Shown here in pieces: positions 49,045 through 58,809 of a stretch of DNA of 64,000 nt. A program made the translations under genes and the position numbers. The stretch lies in the NCBI RefSeq assembly GCF_001431705.1, contig NZ_LJWX01000002.1, positions 372,001-436,000 of the forward strand. The letters run 5' to 3'. The first letter of the stretch is position 1. Each line of letters starts with the position of its first letter. Below the pieces are notes generated by a model, which ran no database searches, was not told the DNA's origin, and saw only the letters and a list, made by a program, of their open reading frames with translations. This stretch comes from Ferrovum sp. JA12. GTDB lineage: Bacteria > Pseudomonadota > Gammaproteobacteria > Burkholderiales > Ferrovaceae.

Positions 49045-49940
49045 TGGCCAAGCCCGCAACCTTCGACGGCTACAGCGACCAGTACACGATCGATTGCGAA
49101 CGCGTCCTGGTGACGCTGTTGCGCGGGTTGGGTCCGTGGAAGGACTCCGTGTATTTGGTCGGCGGCCTTACACCAAGGTATCTGGTGGCCGCACGACCGC
49201 CCATCGTGCCCGCACACGCGGGCACTCTGGACGTTGACATCGTGATCGACCTGCAAATCCTGGCCGACACCGAGGCGTATCACACGCTGGAGGACAACCT
49301 CAAGAAAATGGGTTTCGAGCGCGCTGAGAACGAAAAGAAGCAAAAACTCTCGTGGCGTTGGCAGACCCGCACCGAACACGGCGCACTGATGGTGCTCGAA
49401 CTGCTCGCCGACGCGCCGGACATCGCCGGCGGCAAGGTACAGCCGCTACCGACAGAGGGCACGATCTCGGCGCTCAACATCCCGCACTCGTCCATCGTCT
49501 TTGACCTCCACCAGGTCACCGAGATTCAAGCCGAGCTGCTGGGCGGAAACGGCGTCGCGACCGAGAAGATCAAGCACGCCAATCTGGTCAGCTTCACTTG
49601 CTTGAAGTCGTTTGCGTTTGACCAGCGCTTCGAACGCAAGGATGCACACGACCTGATCTATTGCATCGAACATGCGCCCGAGGGCATGGGCGCGGTCGCC
49701 GAAAGCTTCCGCAAGGAGCGTGGCGGCAAGCATGGTGCCGTGATTCAGGCCGCGCTGGCGATCCTGCGCAATCGCTTCGCACAGGACGACAAGACTGAGG
49801 GCTATCGCAAGGATGGCCCAGTGTCGGTCGCCAAGTTCGAACTTGGCGAGAGCGACGAACCCGAGCAGCGCGAGGCAAGAGCGCTGCGTCAGCGCCAAGC
49901 AAGCGACGTGATCGACCAACTCCTTGGTAGGATTGGCTGA
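49044..49940 (+). CDS. AbiEii-like nucleotidyltransferase toxin
   Basis: A 298-residue protein of the minimal nucleotidyltransferase fold: VYLVGGLTPRYLVA provides the GG motif near residue 35, and TLDVDIVIDL the metal-binding Asp-x-Asp near 60. Later VSFTCLKSFAFDQRFERKDAHDL resembles the AbiEii/MenT C-terminal signature. Toxins of this group modify tRNA or block growth after infection. It overlaps the antitoxin by TAATG and the next gene by TGATG, so three proteins are co-translated. Confidence 0.75.
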   Translation: MAKPATFDGYSDQYTIDCERVLVTLLRGLGPWKDSVYLVGGLTPRYLVAARPPIVPAHAGTLDVDIVIDLQILADTEAYHTLEDNLKKMGFERAENEKKQKLSWRWQTRTEHGALMVLELLADAPDIAGGKVQPLPTEGTISALNIPHSSIVFDLHQVTEIQAELLGGNGVATEKIKHANLVSFTCLKSFAFDQRFERKDAHDLIYCIEHAPEGMGAVAESFRKERGGKHGAVIQAALAILRNRFAQDDKTEGYRKDGPVSVAKFELGESDEPEQREARALRQRQASDVIDQLLGRIG

Positions 49941-50872
49941 TGAGGGGGAACGAGACGGGTTTCCCTGCCGACATCAAGGGGTGCATGAAAGACTGCATCT
50001 TGTCCTTGTTCTGGCCGCGCAAGGACATCGTCGGCTTTTTTGAGAAGCACGGATGCACGAAGGCCGAAGTGAGTAGCCTGCAAATCGAAGGTGAGAGTGG
50101 CCTCAAGCGGCACGAGATCATTGACGTGCTCTTCGATACGCTGAACGCGCGTCCCGACAACGGGCTTGGGCCGTTTCGCGCCATGCTGCAGTCGCTGCTG
50201 GCATGGTCGCACTTCGACCCGTATTACTTCGACAAACTTCGCAAGTTAGACCGCGCGGCAGCGAATAAAAATCTTGAGCACTTACGGCAGTTGCAGGAAA
50301 TCCGCGACGCAAAGATCAAGGCGGATCGAGAGCGCCGAGCGACTAACGACGCAGCGCGCCAACAGGCGACAGCCACACTGGATGAACTACGGACTGAATA
50401 TCTTGACCTGCTGGCTAACAAGACTTCGCGACAACAGCGCGGTTATGCGTTGGAGCGCATTCTGGCCGAACTTGCTCGGCTTTCCCGTCTAGAGACGACA
50501 GAGGCATTTCGCGTGGCTGGTGAACAGATCGATGGTGCCGTGAAGTTCGATGGAGAGCACTACCTCATCGAAGCCAAATGGCAGGACAAGTCAGCAAGCA
50601 ATGAACCGGTGTACCAGTTCGCTGGCAAGGTGGCCGGCAAGCTCTATGGGCGTGGTTTGTTCATTTCTGTCAACGGTTTCAGTGCTGAAGTCGTCCGCAG
50701 CCTCATTCTGGGAAAAGAAATCCAGACACTCTTCGTCGATGGTGAAGATTTGATCTTGGTGTTGGAAGGACACTTGAACCTTCGCGACATGATAGATCGC
50801 AAGGTGAAAGCGGCGCAAACAAAGGGCCTCATCTACGTGCATCCGATCTCAGGTGCAGAAAAGAAGGCTTAG
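49940..50872 (+). CDS. Mrr-like restriction endonuclease, PD-(D/E)xK
   Basis: A 310-residue protein. The N-terminal half has a helical region (residues 1-100) and a coiled coil (about 115-165). The C-terminal half is a Mrr/RE_Mrr-type nuclease: GYALERILAELARL near 175, QIDGAVKFDGEHYLIEAKWQ (D and E-x-K) near 200-215, and GRGLFISVNGFSAEV. Catalytic residues are present. It starts in the stop codon of the AbiEii-like gene, suggesting a three-component cassette. The start could also be slightly downstream, at the methionine of MKDCILS. Confidence 0.78.
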   Translation: MRGNETGFPADIKGCMKDCILSLFWPRKDIVGFFEKHGCTKAEVSSLQIEGESGLKRHEIIDVLFDTLNARPDNGLGPFRAMLQSLLAWSHFDPYYFDKLRKLDRAAANKNLEHLRQLQEIRDAKIKADRERRATNDAARQQATATLDELRTEYLDLLANKTSRQQRGYALERILAELARLSRLETTEAFRVAGEQIDGAVKFDGEHYLIEAKWQDKSASNEPVYQFAGKVAGKLYGRGLFISVNGFSAEVVRSLILGKEIQTLFVDGEDLILVLEGHLNLRDMIDRKVKAAQTKGLIYVHPISGAEKKA

Positions 50873-50925
50873 CCAAAAAAACTCGCGTGCGAGCAAAATC
50901 AGATAATACGCAATAAGGAGGAAAT

Positions 50926-52200
50926 ATGAAGGCGTACCGCGGTGGGAAGGAAATTACTGACATCAAAGAGTTGAAGGCGCACATTGCCAGTGCGGCACGC
51001 TTGGAGAATGTCGGCGTCTTTCTCGGTTCTGGCTGCTCGTTGTCCGCCGGCGGAAAGATGGTCAAGGCCATATGGGAATCCTTCAAATCTGACTACACTG
51101 ATTCCTACGCGTATTTCCTAGCAAATTATTTCATCACGCCAGAAGAGGATGCGGATGCGGCTAAAGTCAATATTGAATACAAGTTCGATTCGATCGAAAC
51201 AGCGCTGATCGAATGGAAGCGGGGAAAACGTGTTCAGGCTGAAATCGATTCACTGAAGGAGCATCAACACAATTTGTATCGCGCGGTACTCAACGGCGTG
51301 AAGTTGTCGGAAGACTTCTGGAAGTCACCCGATGCACCAATGTACGATAGCAAACTAATCGATCACCGTCGGTTACTGATCAAGTTGGTCGGAAATCGTC
51401 AGCCTGGGCAAGGTGCTCCGTGGCTGTTCACCACAAATTACGATTTGGCTATCGAGTGGGCGGCCGAATCGCTTGGGCTGCTCGTACTCAACGGGTTTTC
51501 CGGGCTCCACAACCGCACCTTCGCGGCGCATAACTTCGACCTTGGTTTTCGAAACAATCTCGGGCGCGGCGAAGCGCGATTCGGCGTCTACAACTGCTAC
51601 CTAGTCAAGCTGCACGGCTCGCTGACATGGTTGTCGGAGGGCGCGCAGCGCGTCAGGGAGATTCCAGCGGACTACGCAAAATTGCGCATTGATGAGTTCC
51701 TAAAGTCCACCAAGCCGCTGGAATCCCCTGGATTGATGATCTATCCGAGCGCGGCGAAATATGTCCACACGACCGGCTACGTATATGCCGAGTTGATCCG
51801 GAAGTTCAGCGAGTTTCTGTCACGCAACCAGACATGCATCATGGTGTCCGGCTATTCGTTTGGCGACGAGCACCTAAACAGGGTGCTACTTTCTGCATTG
51901 CAGAACCCAACGCTACACATGATCGTGTATTTACCAGAATTAGAGGCTGCACTGGCAACACCGACGACAGCAGGGCACGAGTTTGTACGGCGATTGCATG
52001 AACTGGCGCTGCCGCAAGTGACGCTGGTTGGGTCTGACAAGGACGCATACTTTGACAAGCTCGTTGAGGACATTCCCGCACCAGCGTTGCTGGATGATCG
52101 CACTGAACAGGCGCGAAAGCTCATGCGATTGTTCGAGGAAGTTGCCCACAGTGGCGTGGTGCCCGCAGTGCCGCCGCCGAGTGCGGCCGGCGCCGTTTGA
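50926..52200 (+). CDS. SIR2-domain protein of a SIR2-HerA defence system
   Basis: A 424-residue SIR2-like NADase. Motifs: NVGVFLGSGCSLSAGG (about 25-40, NAD-binding), LFTTNYDLAIEWA with the key asparagine near 170, LVKLHGSLTWL with the catalytic histidine near 230, and MVSGYSFGDEHLNRVL near 310. Followed by a HerA gene after 9 bp; SIR2-HerA pairs (also known as Nezha) deplete NAD+ on infection. AAGGAGG (50915-50921) gives a strong ribosome binding site. Catalytic residues are intact. Confidence 0.9.
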   Translation: MKAYRGGKEITDIKELKAHIASAARLENVGVFLGSGCSLSAGGKMVKAIWESFKSDYTDSYAYFLANYFITPEEDADAAKVNIEYKFDSIETALIEWKRGKRVQAEIDSLKEHQHNLYRAVLNGVKLSEDFWKSPDAPMYDSKLIDHRRLLIKLVGNRQPGQGAPWLFTTNYDLAIEWAAESLGLLVLNGFSGLHNRTFAAHNFDLGFRNNLGRGEARFGVYNCYLVKLHGSLTWLSEGAQRVREIPADYAKLRIDEFLKSTKPLESPGLMIYPSAAKYVHTTGYVYAELIRKFSEFLSRNQTCIMVSGYSFGDEHLNRVLLSALQNPTLHMIVYLPELEAALATPTTAGHEFVRRLHELALPQVTLVGSDKDAYFDKLVEDIPAPALLDDRTEQARKLMRLFEEVAHSGVVPAVPPPSAAGAV

Positions 52201-52209
52201 GAAATCGCC

Positions 52210-53982
52210 ATGCTGACTAGTAGGCTTCCCATCGGCTATGTGGTGGCTGTAAACGGCACCGAGATCACGTTGAATATTAACGACGATCATCGTGGCCAAG
52301 TTGCCGCGCATGCAGATGGAATTTCGTTCATCGGGCAACCCAGCGATTTTATCGGCATCGACGCGGGCTCCGACGTGATCGTGGCACGCATTACATCCAT
52401 TCAGTATGCGGAGCCGAAACATGCACACAGTGCTGGCGTCGGAGGGATGTACGGTTACGAAGAGCCATTGCGTCAGATCAGCGCGCGTAGCGTCGGATAC
52501 CTCAGCAGAGACGCAGCGAGGATGTCATTTTCAGCGCATGAATGGCGACTCCCTGCGCTCGGAGCGGCCGCGTTCCCGCTGACCCGCGTCGAGCAGCTCG
52601 CGACCGTTGCCGTTCCTGAAGGGGAGGCGGCCATTCTGCTGGGACATGATGCACGCACCGGCATGGTTCCTGTGGAAGTCCCTCTTTCCACGCTGTTGGG
52701 GCGGCACTTGGCCGTGTTGGGATCGACTGGCCAAGGGAAGACAAACTTCGTTGCGTCACTGACGCAGACCTTGCTCAACAGGCTGACGCACCCCCGCATC
52801 GTGATCTTCGACATCAATGGCGAATACGCGAATGCGTTCTCGCACATACAGGACGATGGGCTTCGTATTTCGGTAGTCGGCACGAAGGAAAAGGCTAATA
52901 ACGACTATGACGGGAAGGCGGAGTTCTTGCGAATCCCGTATTTCGCGCTTGGTCGCCATGGGCTCGGACGCCTTCTCCTGCCAAGCGAGAAGACACAAAT
53001 GCCAGCACTGCGGTTCTCCATCGATCGACTCAAATATCTTCAAACGGATGCAGAAGGAGCCGGGCTCATCGGCGAAAAGATCAGTCTGTTCGACGATTGC
53101 CGTGGGGGCGACGCGTCGGATGCAACGGACGTTATTTCTAGGCTGCGCGATCCGGCCAAGCTTACCGAAGCAAAGGCATGGCCGCACATGCGTGCGCTGT
53201 CGTGCCTTGCATCCGATTGGTACGCGATCCAGAAGACTAAAAGTGGCTACGAGCGCTCCAGCTTTTTATTCGGGCATATTCAGTCGCTGGTTAACCGCAT
53301 CCGGAGCTTAATTGACGACGAACGCTTTCGGACTGTGGTCGATATCGAGGGTGGTGCCCCAAGCAACGCGGGGCTCAACTTGGACGATGAAGCCACCACA
53401 TTGATCAACAAGTTGTTTGGTTCGCCTGAAGACGACAAGGCATTCAAAGTGCATGTCATCGACATGAGCAATGTCGCCCAGGATCTGATGCCATTTGTGC
53501 TTGGATCGTTGCTTGAGCTTTTCGCGTCAGAGTTGTTCAAGCGTGGGCCAGGCAAGTCCCATCCCACATTCCTGGTTCTCGAAGAAGCTCACCACTACTT
53601 GCGCCAGTTGCCAGGTGATAGCGAAACAGGGCAGCACGCCTTGGCATACGAGCGACTTGCGAAAGAGGGACGAAAATTCGGCTTGTCACTGCTGGTCAGC
53701 ACGCAGCGCCCATCGGAGTTGTCTCCCACAGTTCTGGCGCAATGCGGGACCTGGTGCGTGTTCAGGCTGACAAATGAGCAGGATCAGCGATCGATAGCCA
53801 GCGCTACGGAGCACGGCGGTGGCTACATATTGAAATTCCTACCTGGTCTGCCTCGTGGACAGGCCATCCTCCTGGGTGGCGCGTCTCCGCTGCCAATTGT
53901 TATTGCCACGCCTGAGGCAGCACCAAAGCCGATCTCTAGCGATGCCGACTTTCTCGTCAAATGGGGCATCAAGCCGACATGA
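52210..53982 (+). CDS. HerA-like ATPase of the SIR2-HerA system
   Basis: A 590-residue HerA/DUF87 translocase: N-terminal HAS-barrel (about 1-140), Walker A LGSTGQGKTNFVASL (170-184), Walker B FLVLEEAHHYL near 455, the sensor-like LLVSTQRPSEL and arginine-finger region RLTNEQDQRSIAS. HerA forms hexamers and in this system assembles with SIR2 into a large NAD+- and DNA-acting complex. Its stop overlaps the next start by ATGA, tying a hydrolase-like gene to this operon. Confidence 0.9.
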   Translation: MLTSRLPIGYVVAVNGTEITLNINDDHRGQVAAHADGISFIGQPSDFIGIDAGSDVIVARITSIQYAEPKHAHSAGVGGMYGYEEPLRQISARSVGYLSRDAARMSFSAHEWRLPALGAAAFPLTRVEQLATVAVPEGEAAILLGHDARTGMVPVEVPLSTLLGRHLAVLGSTGQGKTNFVASLTQTLLNRLTHPRIVIFDINGEYANAFSHIQDDGLRISVVGTKEKANNDYDGKAEFLRIPYFALGRHGLGRLLLPSEKTQMPALRFSIDRLKYLQTDAEGAGLIGEKISLFDDCRGGDASDATDVISRLRDPAKLTEAKAWPHMRALSCLASDWYAIQKTKSGYERSSFLFGHIQSLVNRIRSLIDDERFRTVVDIEGGAPSNAGLNLDDEATTLINKLFGSPEDDKAFKVHVIDMSNVAQDLMPFVLGSLLELFASELFKRGPGKSHPTFLVLEEAHHYLRQLPGDSETGQHALAYERLAKEGRKFGLSLLVSTQRPSELSPTVLAQCGTWCVFRLTNEQDQRSIASATEHGGGYILKFLPGLPRGQAILLGGASPLPIVIATPEAAPKPISSDADFLVKWGIKPT

Positions 53983-54587
53983 ATGGTTCCGCTGCCAACT
54001 ATAGGAGCTACGTCGACCTCGCGAAAGCACAAGTTGAGGGAGCCGATTACAGAGTCTATGTGCGCACGAAGGCAGATTCATTGGTGGCGGTGATCGTGCC
54101 GCACGGCGGCCACATCGAGCAGTACACATCCGATATCGCGCGTGCGATCGCCGGCGAGGATTTCAATCTCTATTTATTCGAGGGTATCCGCCATTCTGGA
54201 AACTATGCAGCGCTCCATCTGACCAGTCACTGGTTTGACGAGCCGCGATGTTTGGAGTTGCTGTCCAACTGCGACCATATTGTGGCGATTCATGGTTGTG
54301 GTGGTGAGGCACAACAGGCGCTCATCGGTGGACTCGACGAGGAGCTGAAGGCAGTCGTGGCACAGTCGATGGCGGCCTTCGGTGTCGAAACGCTGTTGGT
54401 AGATCACCCGTTTCCGGCGACCGATCCCAAGAATATTTGCAATCGCGGTAGACGGGGAATCGGTGTGCAGATCGAGATGACGATGTCTTTAAGGCTTCAA
54501 GGCCCGCGTGATGCGCTCTCTGCTGCCATCCGCTCGGTGTTATTGGCTTTGCCGAAACGTTCATGCGAGGGAGGGGGGGGCCAATGA
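53979..54587 (+). CDS. Poly-gamma-glutamate-hydrolase-like protein (YjqB/DUF867)
   Basis: A 202-residue protein with the zinc-peptidase-like motifs of phage poly-gamma-glutamate hydrolases: VIVPHGGHIEQYTSDIARAI near 37-56 (His and Glu ligands), YAALHLTSHWFDEP near 80, and HIVAIHGCGGE near 105 (third ligand). Members usually act on gamma-glutamyl capsules. Here the gene overlaps herA upstream and qatA downstream by ATGA each, so it is fully embedded in a defence operon. Its job there is unknown; cleavage of gamma-glutamyl or other amide bonds is only a guess. The start at 53979 is set by the overlap. Confidence 0.8.
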   Translation: MNGSAANYRSYVDLAKAQVEGADYRVYVRTKADSLVAVIVPHGGHIEQYTSDIARAIAGEDFNLYLFEGIRHSGNYAALHLTSHWFDEPRCLELLSNCDHIVAIHGCGGEAQQALIGGLDEELKAVVAQSMAAFGVETLLVDHPFPATDPKNICNRGRRGIGVQIEMTMSLRLQGPRDALSAAIRSVLLALPKRSCEGGGGQ

Positions 54588-56551
54588 TCCTGACAGACCA
54601 CGAAACCAAGGTAGATCTTCTGAACAACGAGGCGATCGCCACAACGATCATCGGCCTGCTGCGTGAGCGTCCTGATCGACCCGTCACCATCGGTGTGCAT
54701 GGCGACTGGGGTGCTGGTAAATCCAGTGTGCTGGAGATGATCGAAGGCGGGCTTTCCGGGAAGGACGAAGTTCTCTGTCTCAAGTTCAATGGTTGGCGCT
54801 TTCAAGGTTTCGAAGATGCCAAGATCGCGCTGATCGAGGGCATAGTCACGGGCCTAGTCGAGAAACGGCCGTCACTAACCAAAGCCGCAGGCGCGGTGAA
54901 GGATGTCTTCGCGTGCATCGACTGGCTGAAGGTCGCGAAGAATGCGGGCGGTCTCGCGTTGACCGCATTCACAGGCATTCCGACGCCGGACCAGATCGGC
55001 GCTATCGTGAGCACCCTTGAAGGGGTGCTCGCAAACCCCGGCCAAATCGCCACCAAGGAGAATCTGTCCTCCGCGATCGACGGTGTGAAGGCGATCTTGA
55101 AGCCTTCCGAAACCAAGAACGTGCCGGAGGAGGTGGAGGCGTTTCGAAAGGCATTCGACAAGCTGCTCAAAGATGCCGGCGTTGAGCAACTCGTTGTGTT
55201 GATCGACGACCTCGATCGGTGTTTGCCGGACACGGCCATTGAGACCCTCGAAGCGATACGGCTGTTTGTGTTCACCGCACGCACGGCGTTTGTCGTAGCC
55301 GCCGACGAGGCAATGATCGAGTACGCGGTGCGGAAACACTTCCCCGACCTGCCGGAGACAACGGGTCCACGCGACTACGCGCGAAACTATCTGGAGAAGC
55401 TGATCCAGATACCGTTTCGAATTCCGGCGCTGGGTGAGACCGAGACCCGCATCTATGTGACGCTTCTGCTGGCCGGCGCGGAGCTGGGAGAGGACGACGC
55501 AGGGTATGGGGAGCTGATTAAGGCGGCACGGACGCGGCTGAAGCGACCATGGGAAAGCGCACCATTGGACGCCGCCGCAGTGAATACAGCGCTCGGTGAA
55601 AACGCCAGCAAGGCGCACAACGCCTTGATGCTCAGTGATCAGATCGGTCCCATTCTGGCGAGCGGCGCAAAGGGCAACCCACGGCAGATCAAGCGGTTCC
55701 TCAACACGCTGCTGCTGAGGCAAAAGACGGCAGATGCGCGCGGCTTCGGCGATGAGATCAAGTTGCCGGTACTGGCGAAGCTGATGCTTGCCGAACGCTT
55801 CTTACCCAGTCTGTTTGACCAGATCGCAACTGTTGCTGTGACGCATCCAAAGGGACGCTGCACGGACTTGGCTGCGTTGGAGAAGGTCGGTGCGGCGGAC
55901 GGCGCCAACCCACCACCCAGCCCGAGTACGAAAACGAAAGCGGCTGACGGGAAAGAACCCAAAGTCACGGCGGCTGCCGCAGTGATCCAAGAGAGTGCCA
56001 TTCTCACGGAATGGAAGTCGTCCCAGTTCATTCTAGCTTGGGCGCGCGTGCAGCCGCCGGTGGCGGAGATCGATCTTCGCCCCTATCTGTTCGCAACAAA
56101 GGACAAGAAGGACTACTTCGGCCCGGCGTCGGTGCTGGGCCATCTCGCTGTGGTTGCCGAGAAGCTATTCGGACCCAAACTCTCCGTCCAGGCGTTGGAG
56201 CCTGAGCTGAAACAACTTGCTCAGCCCGAGGCGGAGAAGTTATTCGAGGCAGTGCGAACCAAGATCATGAGTGGAGATGCCTTCGATAGACAACCCGCCG
56301 GGATCGAAGGCATGGTCGTGCTGGTGAAAGCGCAGCCGAGCTTGCAAGGCAGCTTGATCGATTTCCTTCGTGCGCTTCCCAGCAGTCGGTGCGGGCCGTG
56401 GGTTCTGGGCGGTTGGCAAAGTGCACTCAAGGATGCGGACGCGGTCGCGCGCATGGGTCGGCTGCTCGATGGTTGGTCCAAGGTGACGGACAACCAGATG
56501 CTGAGGGTCGCCGCCGAGGCGGCGATCAAGACGCCGAAGGGAGGCCGATAG
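54584..56551 (+). CDS. qatA: QatA, KAP-family P-loop ATPase
   Basis: A 655-residue KAP NTPase, first gene of a QatABCD anti-phage system. Walker A GVHGDWGAGKSSVL is at about 37-50. The Walker B LVVLIDDLDRCLPDT lies near 205, with the family's typical DRCLP. No clear membrane segments stand out. The ATG at 54584 overlaps the preceding stop; the longer frame from 54563 is unlikely. The order KAP ATPase, small unknown, QueC-like, TatD-like matches the described Qat system. Confidence 0.9.
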   Translation: MILTDHETKVDLLNNEAIATTIIGLLRERPDRPVTIGVHGDWGAGKSSVLEMIEGGLSGKDEVLCLKFNGWRFQGFEDAKIALIEGIVTGLVEKRPSLTKAAGAVKDVFACIDWLKVAKNAGGLALTAFTGIPTPDQIGAIVSTLEGVLANPGQIATKENLSSAIDGVKAILKPSETKNVPEEVEAFRKAFDKLLKDAGVEQLVVLIDDLDRCLPDTAIETLEAIRLFVFTARTAFVVAADEAMIEYAVRKHFPDLPETTGPRDYARNYLEKLIQIPFRIPALGETETRIYVTLLLAGAELGEDDAGYGELIKAARTRLKRPWESAPLDAAAVNTALGENASKAHNALMLSDQIGPILASGAKGNPRQIKRFLNTLLLRQKTADARGFGDEIKLPVLAKLMLAERFLPSLFDQIATVAVTHPKGRCTDLAALEKVGAADGANPPPSPSTKTKAADGKEPKVTAAAAVIQESAILTEWKSSQFILAWARVQPPVAEIDLRPYLFATKDKKDYFGPASVLGHLAVVAEKLFGPKLSVQALEPELKQLAQPEAEKLFEAVRTKIMSGDAFDRQPAGIEGMVVLVKAQPSLQGSLIDFLRALPSSRCGPWVLGGWQSALKDADAVARMGRLLDGWSKVTDNQMLRVAAEAAIKTPKGGR

Positions 56552-57435
56552 TGGGCACATCGTCTGCATACGGAGGGCCCGGCGGAGGCACGCCACTGGT
56601 TCCATCGTGGCTCGGGGCAGACGGCACCGGCGTTACGCCCGCCGCACCCCCTGCGCCCGATGGCGTACCGACTGGCGATCCCGCAGCACCCGCACCCATC
56701 CCCGCGGCACCGCCCAATCGACCAGCAATACCCGCGCCAGCGGATGCCAACCGGTTCACTGCCGCACGCGGCAACTTCACTCGCTTTGCACATTCCGGGG
56801 GCACTGATCGTGCCAGCTTGGGCCGTGCGGTCTCGGGATACGTTTCCACCTCTTCTGGAGGTGCGCGCCATGCCGCCCAGCGCATGGGCGCATCGCGGGG
56901 AGCCGGAGCGCGGCTGCTGGGATTTCTTGCAGATGCACAGGCACGAGGTGCTACAGAAGCGCTGCGCTCCTTGAATCTGGATGGATTGGCGGGGCGTCCA
57001 ATCGATGAGGTGTTCGTCGGGTTGGCTGACTACATCTGTCCGAGTGAAGGTACTGTTGATGCAGGCATCGCCAGGGAGGCCTTCATTGAGACGATTATCG
57101 AGCTGACCACGCTCGGTGTGACCGACCTTGATGCGCTCACGCCCGACCAGATGCAGACGGTCTTCGAGCTGTATGCGACCCATGCGATCGAAGCGCGTCT
57201 GTGCAACGACATTGGGACCAAGCTCGTCACCGCACCCACGGATGCGCAGGCGGCGCTTCGCGTCCAGGATCAGTTGCGCGATTTCATTCGCAACGGCGTG
57301 AGTGATGCGCTGACCTCAGCTCGCGCCGAGACGCCGACACTGACTCAGGATCGCGTGCAATCGTTCGTCGACACAGTCTATGAGCGTGCCTTCGGCATCC
57401 TCCAGGCACTTGGTGATGCGGAGGCCGACCAATGA
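56551..57435 (+). CDS. qatB: QatB
   Basis: A 294-residue protein with a Pro/Ala/Gly-rich N-terminus of about 75 residues, then FTAARGNFTRFAHSGG near 70 and a helical C-terminal domain (GFLADAQARGATEALRSLNL onward). It matches QatB by position and by its low-complexity start. The GTG at 56551 shares its first base with the qatA stop; an ATG frame from 56389 would be inside qatA and is rejected. The biochemical role is unknown. Confidence 0.85.
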   Translation: MGTSSAYGGPGGGTPLVPSWLGADGTGVTPAAPPAPDGVPTGDPAAPAPIPAAPPNRPAIPAPADANRFTAARGNFTRFAHSGGTDRASLGRAVSGYVSTSSGGARHAAQRMGASRGAGARLLGFLADAQARGATEALRSLNLDGLAGRPIDEVFVGLADYICPSEGTVDAGIAREAFIETIIELTTLGVTDLDALTPDQMQTVFELYATHAIEARLCNDIGTKLVTAPTDAQAALRVQDQLRDFIRNGVSDALTSARAETPTLTQDRVQSFVDTVYERAFGILQALGDAEADQ

Positions 57436-58796
57436 AACGTCAACTCCTCGCGGGCCGTTTTGGCCCGGACGATCAGATTGAGATTACGACCTCCGACGAC
57501 GAACAGGTGACGCATCTACAGCTTGTCGCCGGTGAGAAGTCCCTTGATCATGGCATCGGCGGCGCGCTGACGAGCCTGAAAGCGTTGGGAGTTTTTCCTT
57601 CCGAGATCGGCCTTGATCTGCTCGTTCTCGCGGCGCATGTTCACGCCGCCGATACGCGAATCTCACGAACTGAACAATCGCAGGATTCGTGGACGCGTGA
57701 GATCAGGCTGGTAGTGCCGGTCAGCGATCCCGATCGCTGGCAAGCTGCCGCTCTCACGCTGACGCGGACATTGGGGTTCTTGACCGGGGATCGTTGGACG
57801 GTGGGATTCCGACCTCGGCCCGAACGGTTTGCCAGCCTCGCCACGCCGCCGGCTACGCTGCTTCCGCCGCCCTTCGACGCGGTAAGCCTCTTTTCCGGCG
57901 GACTGGACAGCTTGATTGGCGCCATCGATCTTTTAGAGAGCGGTCGCACGCCGCTCCTGGTTAGCCACGCGGGCGAGGGGGCAACCAGCGATGCGCAGAA
58001 CTCACTGTTTGGCAAGTTGAAACATCACTATAGCGGATCATCTTTTGACCGGCTGCGGGTTTGGATGGCCTTTCCGGATGGCTTGGTAAAGGACGTTGGT
58101 TCTGAGAGCACGACGCGCGGTCGGTCGTTTCTGTTCTTCGCGCTCGGGGTCTTTGCTGGCACCGGCCTTGGCTCAAATTTCGCGTTGCGCGTGCCGGAGA
58201 ACGGGCTGATCGCACTCAATGTCCCATTGGACCCTTTGCGCCTGGGTTCGAATAGTACGAGGACGACTCACCCGTTCTACATGACGAGATGGAACGACTT
58301 GCTGATCGAGCTGGGCATCGATGGTCGCGTCGAAAACCCATACTGGGATAGGACCAAAGGCGAGATGGCGTCCGCATGCGCAAACGGCCCTCTGTTAGAG
58401 ACGCTTGCTGCTGACTCTTTGTCATGTTCATCACCTTCCAAAGGCCGGTGGCAAGGACACGGCATCGAGCACTGTGGCTACTGTCTTCCGTGTTTGATCC
58501 GTCGCGCAGCGCTCGACGCGGCTTGGGGAACTGGGCGTGATTCCACTGTCTACACCGTGCCCGATCTCCGCGCTCATTCTCTAGACACACGTGAATCGAT
58601 CGGCAAACAGGTGCGCTCGTTTCAGGTTGCGATCGAGCGTCTGCGTGGAAGACCTGATTTGGCAAGGCTGCTCATTCACAAACCTGGACCTCTGACCGAT
58701 GAGATCTCACGGCTTGACCAATTGGCCGATGTCTATCGGCGCGGTCTCAAAGAAGTCGCGCAGCTTATCGACGGCGTGGAAACGAGGCCAAGCTAA
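57432..58796 (+). CDS. qatC: QatC, QueC-like PP-loop protein
   Basis: A 454-residue protein. The PP-loop LFSGGLDSLIGA (153-164) and a cysteine cluster near the C-terminal third (SLSC ... HCGYCLPCLIRRAALDAA) are those of QueC, 7-cyano-7-deazaguanine synthase, which suggests it modifies a base, nucleotide or protein N-terminus. The first 145 residues are extra compared with QueC. It overlaps qatB by ATGA. Confidence 0.9.
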   Translation: MKRQLLAGRFGPDDQIEITTSDDEQVTHLQLVAGEKSLDHGIGGALTSLKALGVFPSEIGLDLLVLAAHVHAADTRISRTEQSQDSWTREIRLVVPVSDPDRWQAAALTLTRTLGFLTGDRWTVGFRPRPERFASLATPPATLLPPPFDAVSLFSGGLDSLIGAIDLLESGRTPLLVSHAGEGATSDAQNSLFGKLKHHYSGSSFDRLRVWMAFPDGLVKDVGSESTTRGRSFLFFALGVFAGTGLGSNFALRVPENGLIALNVPLDPLRLGSNSTRTTHPFYMTRWNDLLIELGIDGRVENPYWDRTKGEMASACANGPLLETLAADSLSCSSPSKGRWQGHGIEHCGYCLPCLIRRAALDAAWGTGRDSTVYTVPDLRAHSLDTRESIGKQVRSFQVAIERLRGRPDLARLLIHKPGPLTDEISRLDQLADVYRRGLKEVAQLIDGVETRPS

Positions 58797-58809
58797 TGTC
58801 GGAGCATCC

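Noticed and set aside
56389-56550. Longer start for qatB
   Set aside because: It would overlap qatA by 160 bp; the GTG at 56551 touches the qatA stop and gives the coupling seen in the rest of the operon.
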